Counted from the stretch's first letter, positions 7,424 to 16,678 are shown. The stretch: 54,476 nt of DNA from Bacteroidota bacterium (GCA_004293915.1 RDZG01000070.1:1-54476), one strand, 5' to 3'. Numbers and translations are program-made. The notes: generated by a model from the sequence alone, not told the origin.

Positions 7424-9007
7424 TTATGCTTTATAAATATCTAGTTTGAGCGAAATATCTTTCAAATTTGTTTCCAATTCTTTTGTGTTGGATATAATTC
7501 TTTCAATTACATCTTTTTTTTCTTCTTCAGTAACTAACAAATTCAATTCCAATAAGTTACCTAATCCAAGAATTCTGCAAATAGGAGCTCTCAAAACATG
7601 TGCATGCATAAAAGCAAATTCAGAAAGTTGCATATTTTTTTCTACTAACTTTGCTGTTCGGGCATCTATTCTGGCTTCAAGACCTTTGTTAATTGCTTCA
7701 ATTTCGTTGCGTTGTGCTTTAATAGTTTGTTCTGCAATGATATGTTGGTTGGAAACATAAGCCAACGACACAAGCTCTGCTGCTGAGCGTAAAAAATTTA
7801 TGTCTTCTTGTTTCCATTCTTTTGCATCAATTTGGTTTTCGCACGAAAGTACACCTTTTAACACTCCATAAACATAAATTGGAATATCAATATTTGAAAT
7901 AATATTGTTTGGAATAAAATAATTGTTTAAAAATATTTTCGATTCTTCACTTTCAAAAACATTATTGTTTACAAGCATCTCTTCGGTTTCGAGCAGTTTA
8001 TAATATTCGTGATAATTTTCAATCTCGAAAAAAAGTCCGTTTTCGTGAGTTTTATCTGTTTTTATAAATAAATCTTTACATGTGATTGTTGTTTTGGTTT
8101 CGTTATAAAACCAAACACTAGTTCTTGAACAATTTATTGCATTGCAAATTAGTTGGGTAAATTCTTCAACAGATTCTTGTAAGTTGCCTAGTTTTATAGA
8201 GTCTAGTTTGGCTAGTTGCGTGATAATTTTAGTGTAATTTATGATTTTTTGATTTATGATAGAGAGTTCATTTTTTCGTTCTTCTAATGTTTCATTTTGA
8301 TTTATAATGGTTTCGAGCAAAACTGTCATTTCTTCTTGCTTTTGCTCTTCGTTTTGAAGAATTATGGCTAATGAGCTGTTTTTTTCATTAAGATTAATAT
8401 TTAATTCGCTTAGCTTTTTGTCTGAATGTTCAATTATTTTTTTGTAGGCATAAATCAATCCATAAGAAATAGAAATTACTAATAAATAAGAATTTATCAT
8501 TAAAATATCATCCCAAAAAGTGAAACTTGAAAACAAAAACACATTTTGATTGTATGGACCGAAAAAATATAGGTATTGGGCAATTGTTACCATTATCCAA
8601 AAAGTAATATATTGCCAAGTTGTGCAAACAATTGCTATTAATGGAATTAAAAACAAAAATTGAAATTGGTTGCTATATATACCTCCAGTATCATGAATTT
8701 TTAAATGAATTAAAATGCTTGATATTCCGAGCGAAAGATTTACTAAAAGGTTTAAATAGTTGTATTTTTTAATAAATAATAAACCTAAAAGTACTGCAAT
8801 GCATCCAAAAAAATCTAGTGCTGCAATTTTATATTGTCTGTCAATCAAATATAAAATCGCCATTTCCAAATATGAAATACTTGCTAAAATTGCTGCCAAT
8901 ATCGACATTTGATAACGCAACAAATTTGCCGAATCGAATCCAAAATCTCGATTTGGCAAACAAAATATTTGAATTTCGTTTTGTACAGTGTTAAGAAACT
9001 TTTTCAT
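7424..9007 (-). CDS. Membrane sensor with GAF and DHp domains but no ATPase domain
   Basis: The 527-residue protein starts with about six membrane helices (35-190), then a coiled coil (about 190-265), a GAF domain (about 275-430; SRTSVWFYNE, VLSCENQIDAKEW), a second helix, and a DHp-type segment (about 461-527). The DHp contains FAFMHAHVLRAP, the divergent Bacteroidota phospho-acceptor motif with candidate His near 470. It stops right after the second DHp helix, with no N, G1 or G2 boxes of a HATPase domain. The stop is followed by an AT-rich spacer without coding similarity, so this looks like the natural end. It may be a phosphotransfer or dimerisation partner for a kinase elsewhere. Confidence 0.8.
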   Translation of the reverse strand: MKKFLNTVQNEIQIFCLPNRDFGFDSANLLRYQMSILAAILASISYLEMAILYLIDRQYKIAALDFFGCIAVLLGLLFIKKYNYLNLLVNLSLGISSILIHLKIHDTGGIYSNQFQFLFLIPLIAIVCTTWQYITFWIMVTIAQYLYFFGPYNQNVFLFSSFTFWDDILMINSYLLVISISYGLIYAYKKIIEHSDKKLSELNINLNEKNSSLAIILQNEEQKQEEMTVLLETIINQNETLEERKNELSIINQKIINYTKIITQLAKLDSIKLGNLQESVEEFTQLICNAINCSRTSVWFYNETKTTITCKDLFIKTDKTHENGLFFEIENYHEYYKLLETEEMLVNNNVFESEESKIFLNNYFIPNNIISNIDIPIYVYGVLKGVLSCENQIDAKEWKQEDINFLRSAAELVSLAYVSNQHIIAEQTIKAQRNEIEAINKGLEARIDARTAKLVEKNMQLSEFAFMHAHVLRAPICRILGLGNLLELNLLVTEEEKKDVIERIISNTKELETNLKDISLKLDIYKA

Positions 9008-9104
9008 ATTTTGGATAAAAATACAAAGTATATTTGTTTTAATATTGCTTGTTACCTAAAAATATGTAAAAAAGTTCGTTTTTTGCATTTTAAAATTCTT
9101 AAAA

Positions 9105-9986
9105 ATGATATTATTAGATGGAAAAAAACTTTCAGAAGAAATTTTAAATGAAATTTCTCAAGAAGTTTTAGAAAGAAAGAATAAAAATAAAAAAATACCA
9201 CATTTGGCTGCAATTTTGGTCGGAAATGATGGTGCTAGCGAAACTTATGTGGCAAGTAAGGTGAAAAATTGCGAAAAAGTTGGATTCGATTCTACTCTGA
9301 TTCGGTATGAATCATCGGTTTCTGAATCTGAATTGTTGCAAAAAATATATGAACTTAATTTGTCAAAAGATATTGATGGATTTATAGTACAATTGCCATT
9401 GCCAAAACATATTGACGAAAAAAAAATAACCGAAGCGATATTGCCAAACAAAGATGTTGATGGTTTTCATCCCATGAATGTTGGGTATTTGGCTTTGGGA
9501 ATTCCTGCTTTTGTATCTGCAACGCCAAACGGTGTGATGGAAATGTTGAAAAGATATAATATTGAAACCGAAGGTAAGAATTGTGTAGTTTTAGGTCGAA
9601 GCAATATTGTTGGTTCGCCAATGGCAATGTTGATGTCGAAAAACACTAATCCCGGAAATGCCACAGTTACCATTTGCCATAGCAAAACCCAAAATTTAAA
9701 AGAAATTACATCAAAAGCAGATATTTTAATTGTTGCCATTGGCAAGCCAGAATTTATTTCGGCTGATATGGTTAAGGCAGGTGCTGTTGTGGTAGATGTT
9801 GGCATTCACAGAATAGCAGACGAAACCAAAAAATCGGGTTTTAGATTGGTTGGCGATGTTAAATTTGACGAAGTAGCATCAAAATCTAGCTATATAACTC
9901 CTGTGCCAGGTGGTGTTGGATTGATGACCATTTGTTCGCTCTTGCAAAATACACTAAAAGCTGTTAAAAATAAGTATGATGTCTAA
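9105..9986 (+). CDS. folD: Bifunctional methylenetetrahydrofolate dehydrogenase/cyclohydrolase FolD
   Basis: At 293 residues it is of normal FolD length. FolD interconverts 5,10-methylene-, methenyl- and 10-formyl-tetrahydrofolate with NADP+. Visible motifs are the active-site [13 protein letters not shown] (Tyr and Lys near 45-51), [23 protein letters not shown], the NADP-site [17 protein letters not shown] (about 160-176) and [11 protein letters not shown] near the C-terminus. Start ATG at 9105 gives the standard [13 protein letters not shown]. It overlaps queE by 11 bases, so the two are translationally coupled. A possible -7 element TATATTTG lies at 9029-9036. Confidence 0.95.
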   Translation: MILLDGKKLSEEILNEISQEVLERKNKNKKIPHLAAILVGNDGASETYVASKVKNCEKVGFDSTLIRYESSVSESELLQKIYELNLSKDIDGFIVQLPLPKHIDEKKITEAILPNKDVDGFHPMNVGYLALGIPAFVSATPNGVMEMLKRYNIETEGKNCVVLGRSNIVGSPMAMLMSKNTNPGNATVTICHSKTQNLKEITSKADILIVAIGKPEFISADMVKAGAVVVDVGIHRIADETKKSGFRLVGDVKFDEVASKSSYITPVPGGVGLMTICSLLQNTLKAVKNKYDV

Positions 9987-10587
9987 TGATGTTTTGCCTG
10001 TTATGGAACATTTTTATACCATTCAAGGCGAAGGTGCTTTTGCTGGCTATGCAGCTTATTTTATTCGTTTAGGTGGATGCGATGTTGGCTGCCATTGGTG
10101 CGATGTAAAAGATAGTTGGGATGCCGAAAAACATCCCAAAATTGAAGTAAAGCAATTGGTAGAATATGTAAAACAGAGTAAAGCAAAAATTGCTGTAATC
10201 ACTGGTGGAGAGCCACTTATGCATGATTTAGATTTGCTTACTACTCAATTATTAGCACAAGGAATACGTACACATATTGAAACTTCGGGTGCTTATCCGC
10301 TCACTGGCGAATGGGATTGGATCACTCTTTCTCCTAAAAAATTTAAACCCGCAATCGATTCGATTTTTAAGCAATGCAACGAACTAAAAGTTATTGTTTT
10401 TAATAAATCGGACTTTGAATTTGCTATAGCTTGTGCTAAAAAAACAAATTCGAACAACACAAAACTTCTTTTGCAAGCCGAATGGGACAAAAAATCAGAA
10501 ATGTATCCACAAATAGTTGAATTTGTAAAAAATAATCCTGTTTGGAACATCAGTGTACAAACACATAAATACCTAAATATACCTTAA
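9976..10587 (+). CDS. queE: 7-carboxy-7-deazaguanine synthase QueE
   Basis: A 203-residue radical-SAM enzyme that converts 6-carboxy-tetrahydropterin to 7-carboxy-7-deazaguanine, a step towards queuosine in tRNA. The substrate loop [12 protein letters not shown] is followed by the cluster motif CDVGCHWCD (CxxxCxxC, about 33-40), then [10 protein letters not shown] (about 75-84) and HIETSG. The shortened radical-SAM fold of about 200 residues is typical of QueE. Adjacent ATGs at 9976 and 9979 cannot be separated. It overlaps folD, and the thioesterase gene starts eight bases downstream, so the three form an operon. Other queuosine genes are not in the window. Confidence 0.93.
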   Translation: MMSNDVLPVMEHFYTIQGEGAFAGYAAYFIRLGGCDVGCHWCDVKDSWDAEKHPKIEVKQLVEYVKQSKAKIAVITGGEPLMHDLDLLTTQLLAQGIRTHIETSGAYPLTGEWDWITLSPKKFKPAIDSIFKQCNELKVIVFNKSDFEFAIACAKKTNSNNTKLLLQAEWDKKSEMYPQIVEFVKNNPVWNISVQTHKYLNIP

Positions 10588-10594
10588 TTTAACT

Positions 10595-11011
10595 ATGTTT
10601 TCGACCGAAATTCAAATCAGAGTACGCTATGCCGAAACCGATCAGATGGGCTATGTCTATTATGGAAATTATGCTACCTATTTTGAAGTTGCACGTGTAG
10701 AATCGCTCCGAAATTTGGGAATGAGTTACAAAGCACTAGAAGAATCTGGAATTATGCTTCCAGTATTAGAATATAAATGTAAATATCTAAAACCAGCAAA
10801 ATATGATGATTTGTTGCGAATAAAAGTAGTTATTAAGTCTATTCCTACGGTAAGAATTTATTTTGAATACGAAGTTTATAATGATGCAAACGAACTTTTG
10901 TCCGTTGCCGATACAACTTTGGTTTTTATAAATGCCAAAACCATGCGTCCATGTGCAGCACCAGCATTGTTTTTGTCTTCGTTAGAAAAATATTTTAAAC
11001 ATAATCAATAA
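10595..11011 (+). CDS. Acyl-CoA thioesterase, 4HBT hot-dog fold (YbgC/FadM-like)
   Basis: A 138-residue single hot-dog domain with the family signature VRYAETDQMGYVYYGNYATYFE (about 9-30), in which the catalytic Asp of the YbgC-type D-x-M-x-x-(V/H) motif is visible in TDQMG. Such proteins hydrolyse short or medium acyl-CoAs or 4-hydroxybenzoyl-CoA. Here Tyr occupies the position that is often His in the VVYHxNY motif (YVYYGNY). It is the last gene of the folD-queE operon. The substrate cannot be inferred. Confidence 0.88.
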   Translation: MFSTEIQIRVRYAETDQMGYVYYGNYATYFEVARVESLRNLGMSYKALEESGIMLPVLEYKCKYLKPAKYDDLLRIKVVIKSIPTVRIYFEYEVYNDANELLSVADTTLVFINAKTMRPCAAPALFLSSLEKYFKHNQ

Positions 11012-11026
11012 AAAACAAGAAATAGT

Positions 11027-11056
11027 TTTGGTATTAAAATAATCTTTATACTTTTG
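11027..11056 (+). promoter_or_regulatory. Promoter of tRNA-Asp
   Basis: TTTG at 11027-11030 and TACTTTTG at 11049-11056, a perfect TAnnTTTG, are spaced by 18 bases. Transcription should start about 11063, giving a leader of about 78 bases before the tRNA. That leader contains a small hairpin, TTTCAAC-TGTT-GTTGAAA (11102-11119), possibly a processing signal. Confidence 0.7.
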
Positions 11057-11140
11057 CACTCCCAAATCGGTAACACGGTTAGGTAATCCCAATAAATGTT
11101 GTTTCAACTGTTGTTGAAATGGCGAAAGCAAACAAATATT

Positions 11141-11214
11141 GGTTCGGTAGTTCAGTTGGTTAGAATACATGCCTGTCACGCATGGGGTCGCGGGTTCGAA
11201 TCCCGTCCGAACCG
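11141..11214 (+). tRNA. tRNA-Asp (anticodon GTC)
   Basis: A full cloverleaf can be drawn. Acceptor arms GGTTCGG (11141-11147) and CCGAACC (11207-11213), with discriminator G at 11214; a D-loop with AGTTGG; anticodon loop CTGTCAC with GTC at 11175-11177; and T-loop GGTTCGAATCC. The 3' CCA is not encoded (CAA follows). GTC reads aspartate codons GAC and GAU. A GUC tRNA is the usual substrate of queuosine modification at the wobble G, so its place next to queE is fitting, though probably coincidental. Confidence 0.97.
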
Positions 11215-11274
11215 CAATAAGTATTGATTATCAGATAGTTATCTATCTTGATTTACAAAACATTGACAAAATCT

Positions 11275-11304
11275 AAGCCTTGCTATATTAGTAAGGCTTT
11301 TTTG
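11275..11304 (+). terminator. Terminator after tRNA-Asp
   Basis: Arms AAGCCTT (11275-11281) and AAGGCTT (11293-11299) close a loop of 11 bases and run into T's. A second smaller hairpin, AGATAG-TTAT-CTATCT, lies between the tRNA and this terminator (11233-11248). Confidence 0.75.
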
Positions 11305-11324
11305 TTTTTATAATTTTCTTAACT

Positions 11325-11356
11325 GTTGTTACATTAAAGTTGTAGTATTATATTTG
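11325..11356 (+). promoter_or_regulatory. Promoter of the truncated secreted-protein gene
   Basis: GTTG at 11325-11328 and a perfect -7 element TATATTTG at 11349-11356 are 20 bases apart. The ATG at 11375 follows after 18 bases. The promoter looks intact although the gene it serves is cut short. Confidence 0.65.
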
Positions 11357-11374
11357 TAAAAAAAATATAACACT

Positions 11375-11617
11375 ATGAAAAGATTCTGCTCAACTATCAC
11401 ATTACTTTTAATAACAACTTTTTTTTCTTTTGCTCAAAATATACCTACGATTGGTACTGTTACTTCAAATGTTATTTTAACAAATACGACCGATAATTAT
11501 ATCATTGTTGGTAATATCACAGATGGAGATATAGGTGTGGTTCAATCGGTTACTGTAACAGCTAATTCTTCGAACAATACTATTTTAAGTATCACGGGAA
11601 TAGATTTTTTTCTATAA
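11375..11617 (+). CDS. Short secreted protein, probably truncated
   Basis: An 80-residue product with a clear signal peptide (MKRFCSTITLLLITTFFSFAQ), then about 60 residues of Thr/Asn/Val-rich beta-type sequence resembling one Ig-like or cadherin-like repeat (VTVTANSSNNTILSITG). It stops abruptly (GIDFFL-stop) with no sorting domain. The usual protein of this look in Bacteroidota is several hundred residues long and ends in a T9SS domain, so this is probably the 5' stub of a larger gene whose remainder was lost when the defence island arrived. No 3' remnant was found after the island. Confidence 0.55.
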   Translation: MKRFCSTITLLLITTFFSFAQNIPTIGTVTSNVILTNTTDNYIIVGNITDGDIGVVQSVTVTANSSNNTILSITGIDFFL

Positions 11618-11714
11618 TCATTTATGTAAAATATTAATTCGTAAATTTAAGACTAAAAAAAATATTTTTGTTTGATTTTAAATTTCAATCAACTTGTATT
11701 AAATCTTTCAAATA

Positions 11715-12968
11715 ATGATAGATCAAGAGGACTTATATCAATATTTACTGAAAGAACAATGGAAAGAAATAATTGACATTTTATATCAAGAGAAAGAGAA
11801 TATAAAAAACGACACATTATTAAGTTTTGCCTCTAAGACATTTGAAACTGAATTTTTAAGCAAACTGAAAAATTATGACAATTCAAGGTCGGATATTACC
11901 GAATATTTGGAAACGCTTTATATATTGCATCAAGGAAAGTTTTACACTTTGTCTGACGACAATTATAAATTTTTAGTTCTTGAAATTATAAATAGAAAAA
12001 GCCTTAGTCAAGCGTATGGCTATGCGACAATTTTTCCAAATGAAGATATTTGCAAAAAAATAATTTCAGAATACAAATTTCAGAAGGTCAAGGAAGAAGG
12101 GTATAAATTAAAAGAACCAAAAATGTTACCAAAAAATTGGGTTGAAATATATAATAGACTTTTTGAAGTAATTAATAAACAAGGCGACACAGCAACATAT
12201 TTTTCAGGTCCAAGATTTATTGACACAGTAAGACAATATGAACCATATTTTCCAGACTATCCTCAATTTATAAACCAAAGAAATATAGAAGGGAAAAGCA
12301 CAAGTAGGAAAATATTCTATTACGATATTTTGTTAGGACTTTCGGAAAATGTAAGACAACAAGTAATTAGTCGCATTTTAGAAATAGTCAGACCTTTTGA
12401 GGAGGAAAAAGTAACACAAATCGAGAATGTGTTAGAAAATAGACAATCAACTTTTAAAGAACCTAATCCTTCTAATTCGGACGTTAAAAAACCAATAGTT
12501 TTCATATCTTATTCGTGGGACAATGAAGAACATAAAAAGTGGGTTTTAAGTTTAGCAGACAAGCTTTGCGTTGACGGAATAGACGTAATCTTAGATAGAT
12601 ACTATTTAAAGCCAGGAACAAATTTGCCACAATTTGTTGAGCAAAATTTAGACAAAGCTGATAGAATAATAATCATATTCACACAGAATTACAAACTCAA
12701 AGCAGACAAACGAACAGGTGGTGTTGGTTATGAATATTCGATTATGAATGTTGAATTGTATAAAAACCAAACCTCTAACGAAAAAGTAATTCCAATTTTA
12801 AGACAAGGCTCAACTGAAGAAAGTATTCCAACTTTTATGCAGCAGTTTATACATATAGACACAAGAAATGATGATAACTTTGAAAATAGTTATAAAGACT
12901 TGATAAGAGAAATATATAACGAACCAGAAATTCAAAAACCAAAAATTGGAGTAAAACCTATATTTTGA
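11715..12968 (+). CDS. TIR-domain protein with uncharacterised N-terminal domain
   Basis: A 417-residue soluble protein. Residues 1 to about 255 are helical and charged and match no domain I can name. Residues about 260-400 form a TIR/SEFIR-type domain: FISYSWDNEEHKKWV at 263, GIDVILDRYYLKPG, ADRIIIIFTQNY and GVGYEYSIM, with Glu340 at the position of the TIR NADase catalytic glutamate. Bacterial TIR proteins commonly deplete NAD+ or make signalling nucleotides in anti-phage defence. It precedes an MmeI-like restriction-modification gene by 112 bases. The N-terminal part may sense infection. It could instead belong to a defence type in which the partner is the neighbouring enzyme. Confidence 0.75.
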   Translation: MIDQEDLYQYLLKEQWKEIIDILYQEKENIKNDTLLSFASKTFETEFLSKLKNYDNSRSDITEYLETLYILHQGKFYTLSDDNYKFLVLEIINRKSLSQAYGYATIFPNEDICKKIISEYKFQKVKEEGYKLKEPKMLPKNWVEIYNRLFEVINKQGDTATYFSGPRFIDTVRQYEPYFPDYPQFINQRNIEGKSTSRKIFYYDILLGLSENVRQQVISRILEIVRPFEEEKVTQIENVLENRQSTFKEPNPSNSDVKKPIVFISYSWDNEEHKKWVLSLADKLCVDGIDVILDRYYLKPGTNLPQFVEQNLDKADRIIIIFTQNYKLKADKRTGGVGYEYSIMNVELYKNQTSNEKVIPILRQGSTEESIPTFMQQFIHIDTRNDDNFENSYKDLIREIYNEPEIQKPKIGVKPIF

Positions 12969-13080
12969 TAAAACAAAAATAACATAATTGGTCATCTGCT
13001 CATTAAATTTTAATTTACTGAAATGGCTACGATAAATTATAATCAATTTAAAACTATCTTTATTCAAATTATTGATACAA

Positions 13081-15828
13081 ATGGCTCTTAGTTGGAACGA
13101 AATAAAAGAAAACGCTCAACGATTCTCTAAAGAATGGGAAAAAGACACAAGCGAAGATGCCGAAGCTAAATCATTTATGGATGAGTTTTTCGCTGTATTT
13201 GGAGTATCACGCAGACGAATTGCAACTTTCGAGGAAAGTGTAAAAAAGAATGATGGTAAACAGGGCTTTATTGACCTCCTTTGGAAGGGTGTAATATTGA
13301 TTGAGTTCAAGTCAAGAGGTAGAGACTTAGACAAAGCACACAAACAAGCAATTGATTATTTCCCTGGTCTTAAAGATGCTGATTTACCTAAATACATTTT
13401 AGTATCTGATTTTGAACGTTTTAAACTATTTGATTTAGACGAAAACACATCTATAGAGTTTAAATTAAATGAATTTGTACAAAACGTACAACACTTTGGA
13501 TTTATAGCAGGCTATCAAAAAAAGATTTACAAGGAGCAAGACCCTGTAAACATCAAAGCAGCTGATTTAATGGGTAAACTCCATGACCGCCTCAAAGAAA
13601 TAGGCTACGATGGACACCCATTAGAAGTGTATTTAGTGCGCCTTTTGTTTTGCTTATTTGCTGAAGATACTTCTATTTTCGAAAAACAACTTTTTCAAGA
13701 TTTCATTGACCAACGAACAAACGAAGACGGAAGCGATTTAGCGGCTCGATTGCAAGAACTTTTTCAGGTCCTGAATACTCCTCCCGAAAAACGCTTTAAA
13801 AATATTGATGAGCAGCTGAACGCATTTCCATATGTAAACGGCAAACTTTTTGAAGAAATATTGCCTTCGGCTTCATTTGACAAAGCAATGCGTACCGCTT
13901 TGCTTGAATGCTGTTACCTCGATTGGGGAAAGATTTCTCCAGCTATTTTTGGTTCAATGTTCCAAAGTGTAATGAACCCTCAGGAACGTAGAAACTTAGG
14001 AGCACATTACACCAGTGAAAAGAACATACTAAAGCTAATTAAACCCCTGTTTTTAGATGATTTATACACTGAATTTGAAACCATCAAAACCAACAAAAAC
14101 AGACTAAACGAATTTCATAAAAAATTAGGCTCACTAAAATTCTTAGACCCTGCCTGTGGCTGTGGCAATTTCTTAGTCATTACCTACAGAGAATTACGTT
14201 TGTTGGAGATAGAAATATTGAGAGCACTGAACAAGTCTGGACAATTGGCTATGGATGTTCGAGAAATCATTTGGCTCGATGTGGATATGATGTACGGCAT
14301 TGAATATGAAGAATTCCCTGCACGTATTGCCGAAGTAGCAATGTGGCTAATGGATCACCAAATGAATATGCTCATAAGCAATGAATTTGGTCAGTATTTT
14401 GCCCGTTTGCCTTTGAAAAAGGCTGCTAAAATTGTTCATTGTGACGCCTTAGAAACTGACTGGGAAAACATTGTTTCTAAAAACGACCTTTCTTTTATTC
14501 TTGGTAATCCGCCTTTCATTGGTTCTAAAATAATGAAGCAAAATCAACGGGACCAACTTGTAAAACAGTTCGACAATGCAGACGGTAGCGGAGTTTTGGA
14601 CTATGTAACGGGTTGGTATATCAAAGCCGCCAAATATATTCAAGGTACTAAAATAAAAGTGGCATTTGTTTCCACTAATTCCATTGTGCAAGGCGAACAA
14701 ACGAGCATTCTTTGGGGACAAATGCTGAATAAATACAAAATCAAAATTCATTTTGCTCACCGAACTTTTAAATGGAGCAATGAAGCAAAAGGAAATGCAG
14801 CTGTTTATTGTGTGATAGTGGGTTTTGCCAACTACGATACGAATAATAAGAGCATTTTTGAATATGAAGGCAGTAAAGGCGAAGCTCACGAAATAAAAGC
14901 AAAAAACATCAATCCTTATTTGGTAGATGCAAAAGATGTTTTTATCAGTAAGAGGAGAACGTCTATCTGTAATGTGCCTAAGATAGTTTTTGGAAATATG
15001 CCAAATGATGGAGGTCATTTACTTTTTAATAATGAAGAAAAGAAAATATTTGTTCAAAATGAACCACAAGCGGAAAAATATTTCAAACCCATTATTTCAG
15101 CTTATGAGTTTTTAAACGGTGAAAAAAGGTGGTGTTTATGGCTTGTAAATTGTGAACCCTCAGAATTAAAAAACATGCCTGAAGTTTTAAAAAAAATACA
15201 TGCAGTAAAGGCGTATCGTTTAGCAAGTAATCGTGAAGCTACTCAAAAATTAGCTAAAACACCTGCTCTTTTCGGAGAAATAAGGCAACCATCGGGGAAA
15301 TATATTCTAATTCCTCGAGTAAGTTCGGAAAATAGAAATTACATACCGATGGGGTTTTTTGATGATACTATTATTGTGAGTGATACTTGTTTATCGGTAA
15401 ATAGTACAGCTAATCTTTTTCATTTTGGTATCTTGTCCTCCCAATTGCACATGGCTTGGGTTAATGCGGTATGTGGTAGATTAGAAAGTCGTTACAGATA
15501 TTCCAATGAAATTGTTTACAACAACTACCCATGGCCTAATAATCCAAACGAAAAACAAGTAAAAGCCATTGAAACAGCAGCTCAAAAAGTATTAGAAGCA
15601 AGACTAGAATTTCCTAAAAGTTCTTTAGCTGATTTATATGACCCACTAACAATGCCGCCATCTTTGGTAAAAGCTCATAACGACTTAGACAAAGCCGTAG
15701 ATTTAGCCTATAGGCAACAACCGTTCACAAGCGAAGCAAATAGAATGGTATTCCTATTTGAATTATATGAACAATACACAGCTGATTTGTTTACTAAGGT
15801 GAAGGAGAAGAAAAGTAAAAAGCGGTAA
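13081..15828 (+). CDS. MmeI-like type IIL restriction-modification enzyme
   Basis: A 915-residue single-chain enzyme from ATG 13081 (MALSWNEI), close to the 919 residues of MmeI. Order: N-terminal PD-(D/E)XK nuclease with D65, E75 and K77 (FIDLLWKG...IEFKSRG), helical linker (about 160-300), N6-adenine methyltransferase with SAM motif LDPACGCGNF (D356) and catalytic GNPPF (N476), then target-recognition and C-terminal domains (about 610-915; ASNREATQKL, GRLESRYRYS). MmeI enzymes recognise an asymmetric site, methylate one strand, and cut about 20 bases away. A frame from TTG 13072 exists but the ATG gives the family start. Intact and probably functional. It lies with a TIR gene in a small defence island. 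Confidence 0.88.
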   Translation: MALSWNEIKENAQRFSKEWEKDTSEDAEAKSFMDEFFAVFGVSRRRIATFEESVKKNDGKQGFIDLLWKGVILIEFKSRGRDLDKAHKQAIDYFPGLKDADLPKYILVSDFERFKLFDLDENTSIEFKLNEFVQNVQHFGFIAGYQKKIYKEQDPVNIKAADLMGKLHDRLKEIGYDGHPLEVYLVRLLFCLFAEDTSIFEKQLFQDFIDQRTNEDGSDLAARLQELFQVLNTPPEKRFKNIDEQLNAFPYVNGKLFEEILPSASFDKAMRTALLECCYLDWGKISPAIFGSMFQSVMNPQERRNLGAHYTSEKNILKLIKPLFLDDLYTEFETIKTNKNRLNEFHKKLGSLKFLDPACGCGNFLVITYRELRLLEIEILRALNKSGQLAMDVREIIWLDVDMMYGIEYEEFPARIAEVAMWLMDHQMNMLISNEFGQYFARLPLKKAAKIVHCDALETDWENIVSKNDLSFILGNPPFIGSKIMKQNQRDQLVKQFDNADGSGVLDYVTGWYIKAAKYIQGTKIKVAFVSTNSIVQGEQTSILWGQMLNKYKIKIHFAHRTFKWSNEAKGNAAVYCVIVGFANYDTNNKSIFEYEGSKGEAHEIKAKNINPYLVDAKDVFISKRRTSICNVPKIVFGNMPNDGGHLLFNNEEKKIFVQNEPQAEKYFKPIISAYEFLNGEKRWCLWLVNCEPSELKNMPEVLKKIHAVKAYRLASNREATQKLAKTPALFGEIRQPSGKYILIPRVSSENRNYIPMGFFDDTIIVSDTCLSVNSTANLFHFGILSSQLHMAWVNAVCGRLESRYRYSNEIVYNNYPWPNNPNEKQVKAIETAAQKVLEARLEFPKSSLADLYDPLTMPPSLVKAHNDLDKAVDLAYRQQPFTSEANRMVFLFELYEQYTADLFTKVKEKKSKKR

Positions 15829-15836
15829 ATTAAACC

Positions 15837-16616
15837 CTACAAATCAACCATCGACAATAGTTTTTGAATTTCACTATTGTCGATGGATGTATTTCCCATT
15901 TTCAAATAGCGAAGTCCTGTAACATTGCTGCAAAATACCAAATCTGCTGAATTTAATATTTCAGGTTTCCAAGTTCCAATTTCTAGTTTTGTGTTATTTT
16001 TTTTGGCTTGATTAATAATGTGTTCTCGCATCACTCCAGCAATACAACCAGTTGATAATGAGGGTGTAAAAAGCGTGTTTTCTTTCATCCAAAACAAATT
16101 TGAGGCAGCACATTCTGCCAAAAAACCATCGGAAGAAAGCAAAATAATTTCGCCTAAATTGCGTTCTTTTTTTTCGATACTTGCCAAAATATAGAGCAAA
16201 GCATTGCAGGTTTTGAGTGCCGAAAGTGGCGAAAAACTAAGCGAAATGCTTTTTGCAAAATCAGTTTCTAATTGTTCGATTTGAGTTTGTTTTACAAACG
16301 GTGTAACTTCTATAAAAAGTTCGGTACGGTTTGATAAGGGAGTGTATAATCCACCATCCGTCCGCCAAAGTTGTATCCTGATTCTATAGTTTTTTGATTG
16401 GTCAGGAATTTGATTTAAGATTTGGCTTTCTAAGTCAGCTAACAAATTTTGACAATCAAATTTTAAAATTTCAATCCCTTTTTTTAGTCGTTCGATATGA
16501 TAATGCCATAAGTTTAAAGAATTATTTTCAAAAATTATGGTTTCAAAAATACCATCTCCATAGCGAAAAGCTCTGTTTTGAGTAAAAAACGAATCATTAT
16601 TTGGTAAAATTTCCAT
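15837..16616 (-). CDS. Aminotransferase class IV (aminodeoxychorismate lyase-like)
   Basis: A 259-residue fold-type IV PLP enzyme. The start MEILPNNDSFFTQNRAFRYGDGIFET carries the typical RAFRYGDG(I/V)FET element. The PLP lysine is in SALKTCNALLYILA (about 140), and FLAECAASNLFW with TGCIAGVMRE matches the cofactor-binding loops. Length and motifs suit PabC (4-amino-4-deoxychorismate lyase, folate pathway), but branched-chain or D-amino-acid aminotransferases share them. No pabA or pabB is present. It converges with the MmeI gene (8-base gap) and lies downstream of a terminator that ends the superoxide dismutase transcript. Confidence 0.78.
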   Translation of the reverse strand: MEILPNNDSFFTQNRAFRYGDGIFETIIFENNSLNLWHYHIERLKKGIEILKFDCQNLLADLESQILNQIPDQSKNYRIRIQLWRTDGGLYTPLSNRTELFIEVTPFVKQTQIEQLETDFAKSISLSFSPLSALKTCNALLYILASIEKKERNLGEIILLSSDGFLAECAASNLFWMKENTLFTPSLSTGCIAGVMREHIINQAKKNNTKLEIGTWKPEILNSADLVFCSNVTGLRYLKMGNTSIDNSEIQKLLSMVDL

Positions 16617-16629
16617 TTAAAAAAGATTG

Positions 16630-16664
16630 AAAAAACAAAAACCCTTTCGTGTTGAAAGGGCTTT
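16630..16664 (-). terminator. Terminator of the superoxide dismutase gene
   Basis: Arms CCCTTTC (16642-16648) and GAAAGGG (16654-16660) with a 5-base loop are followed on the minus strand by a T-rich tract. It lies 15 bases past the sod stop and just before the aminotransferase start. Confidence 0.75.
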
Positions 16665-16678
16665 TGTGTTGAGGAAGA

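Noticed and set aside
11141-11214. tRNA-Asp as attachment site for the defence island
   Set aside because: The tRNA 3' end is not repeated at the far end of the island (near 15830) and no integrase is present. The tRNA has its own terminator and the island begins well after it.
14449-15018. 189-codon minus-strand frame inside the MmeI-like gene
   Set aside because: It lies wholly antisense to the conserved methyltransferase region and its composition is not protein-like.
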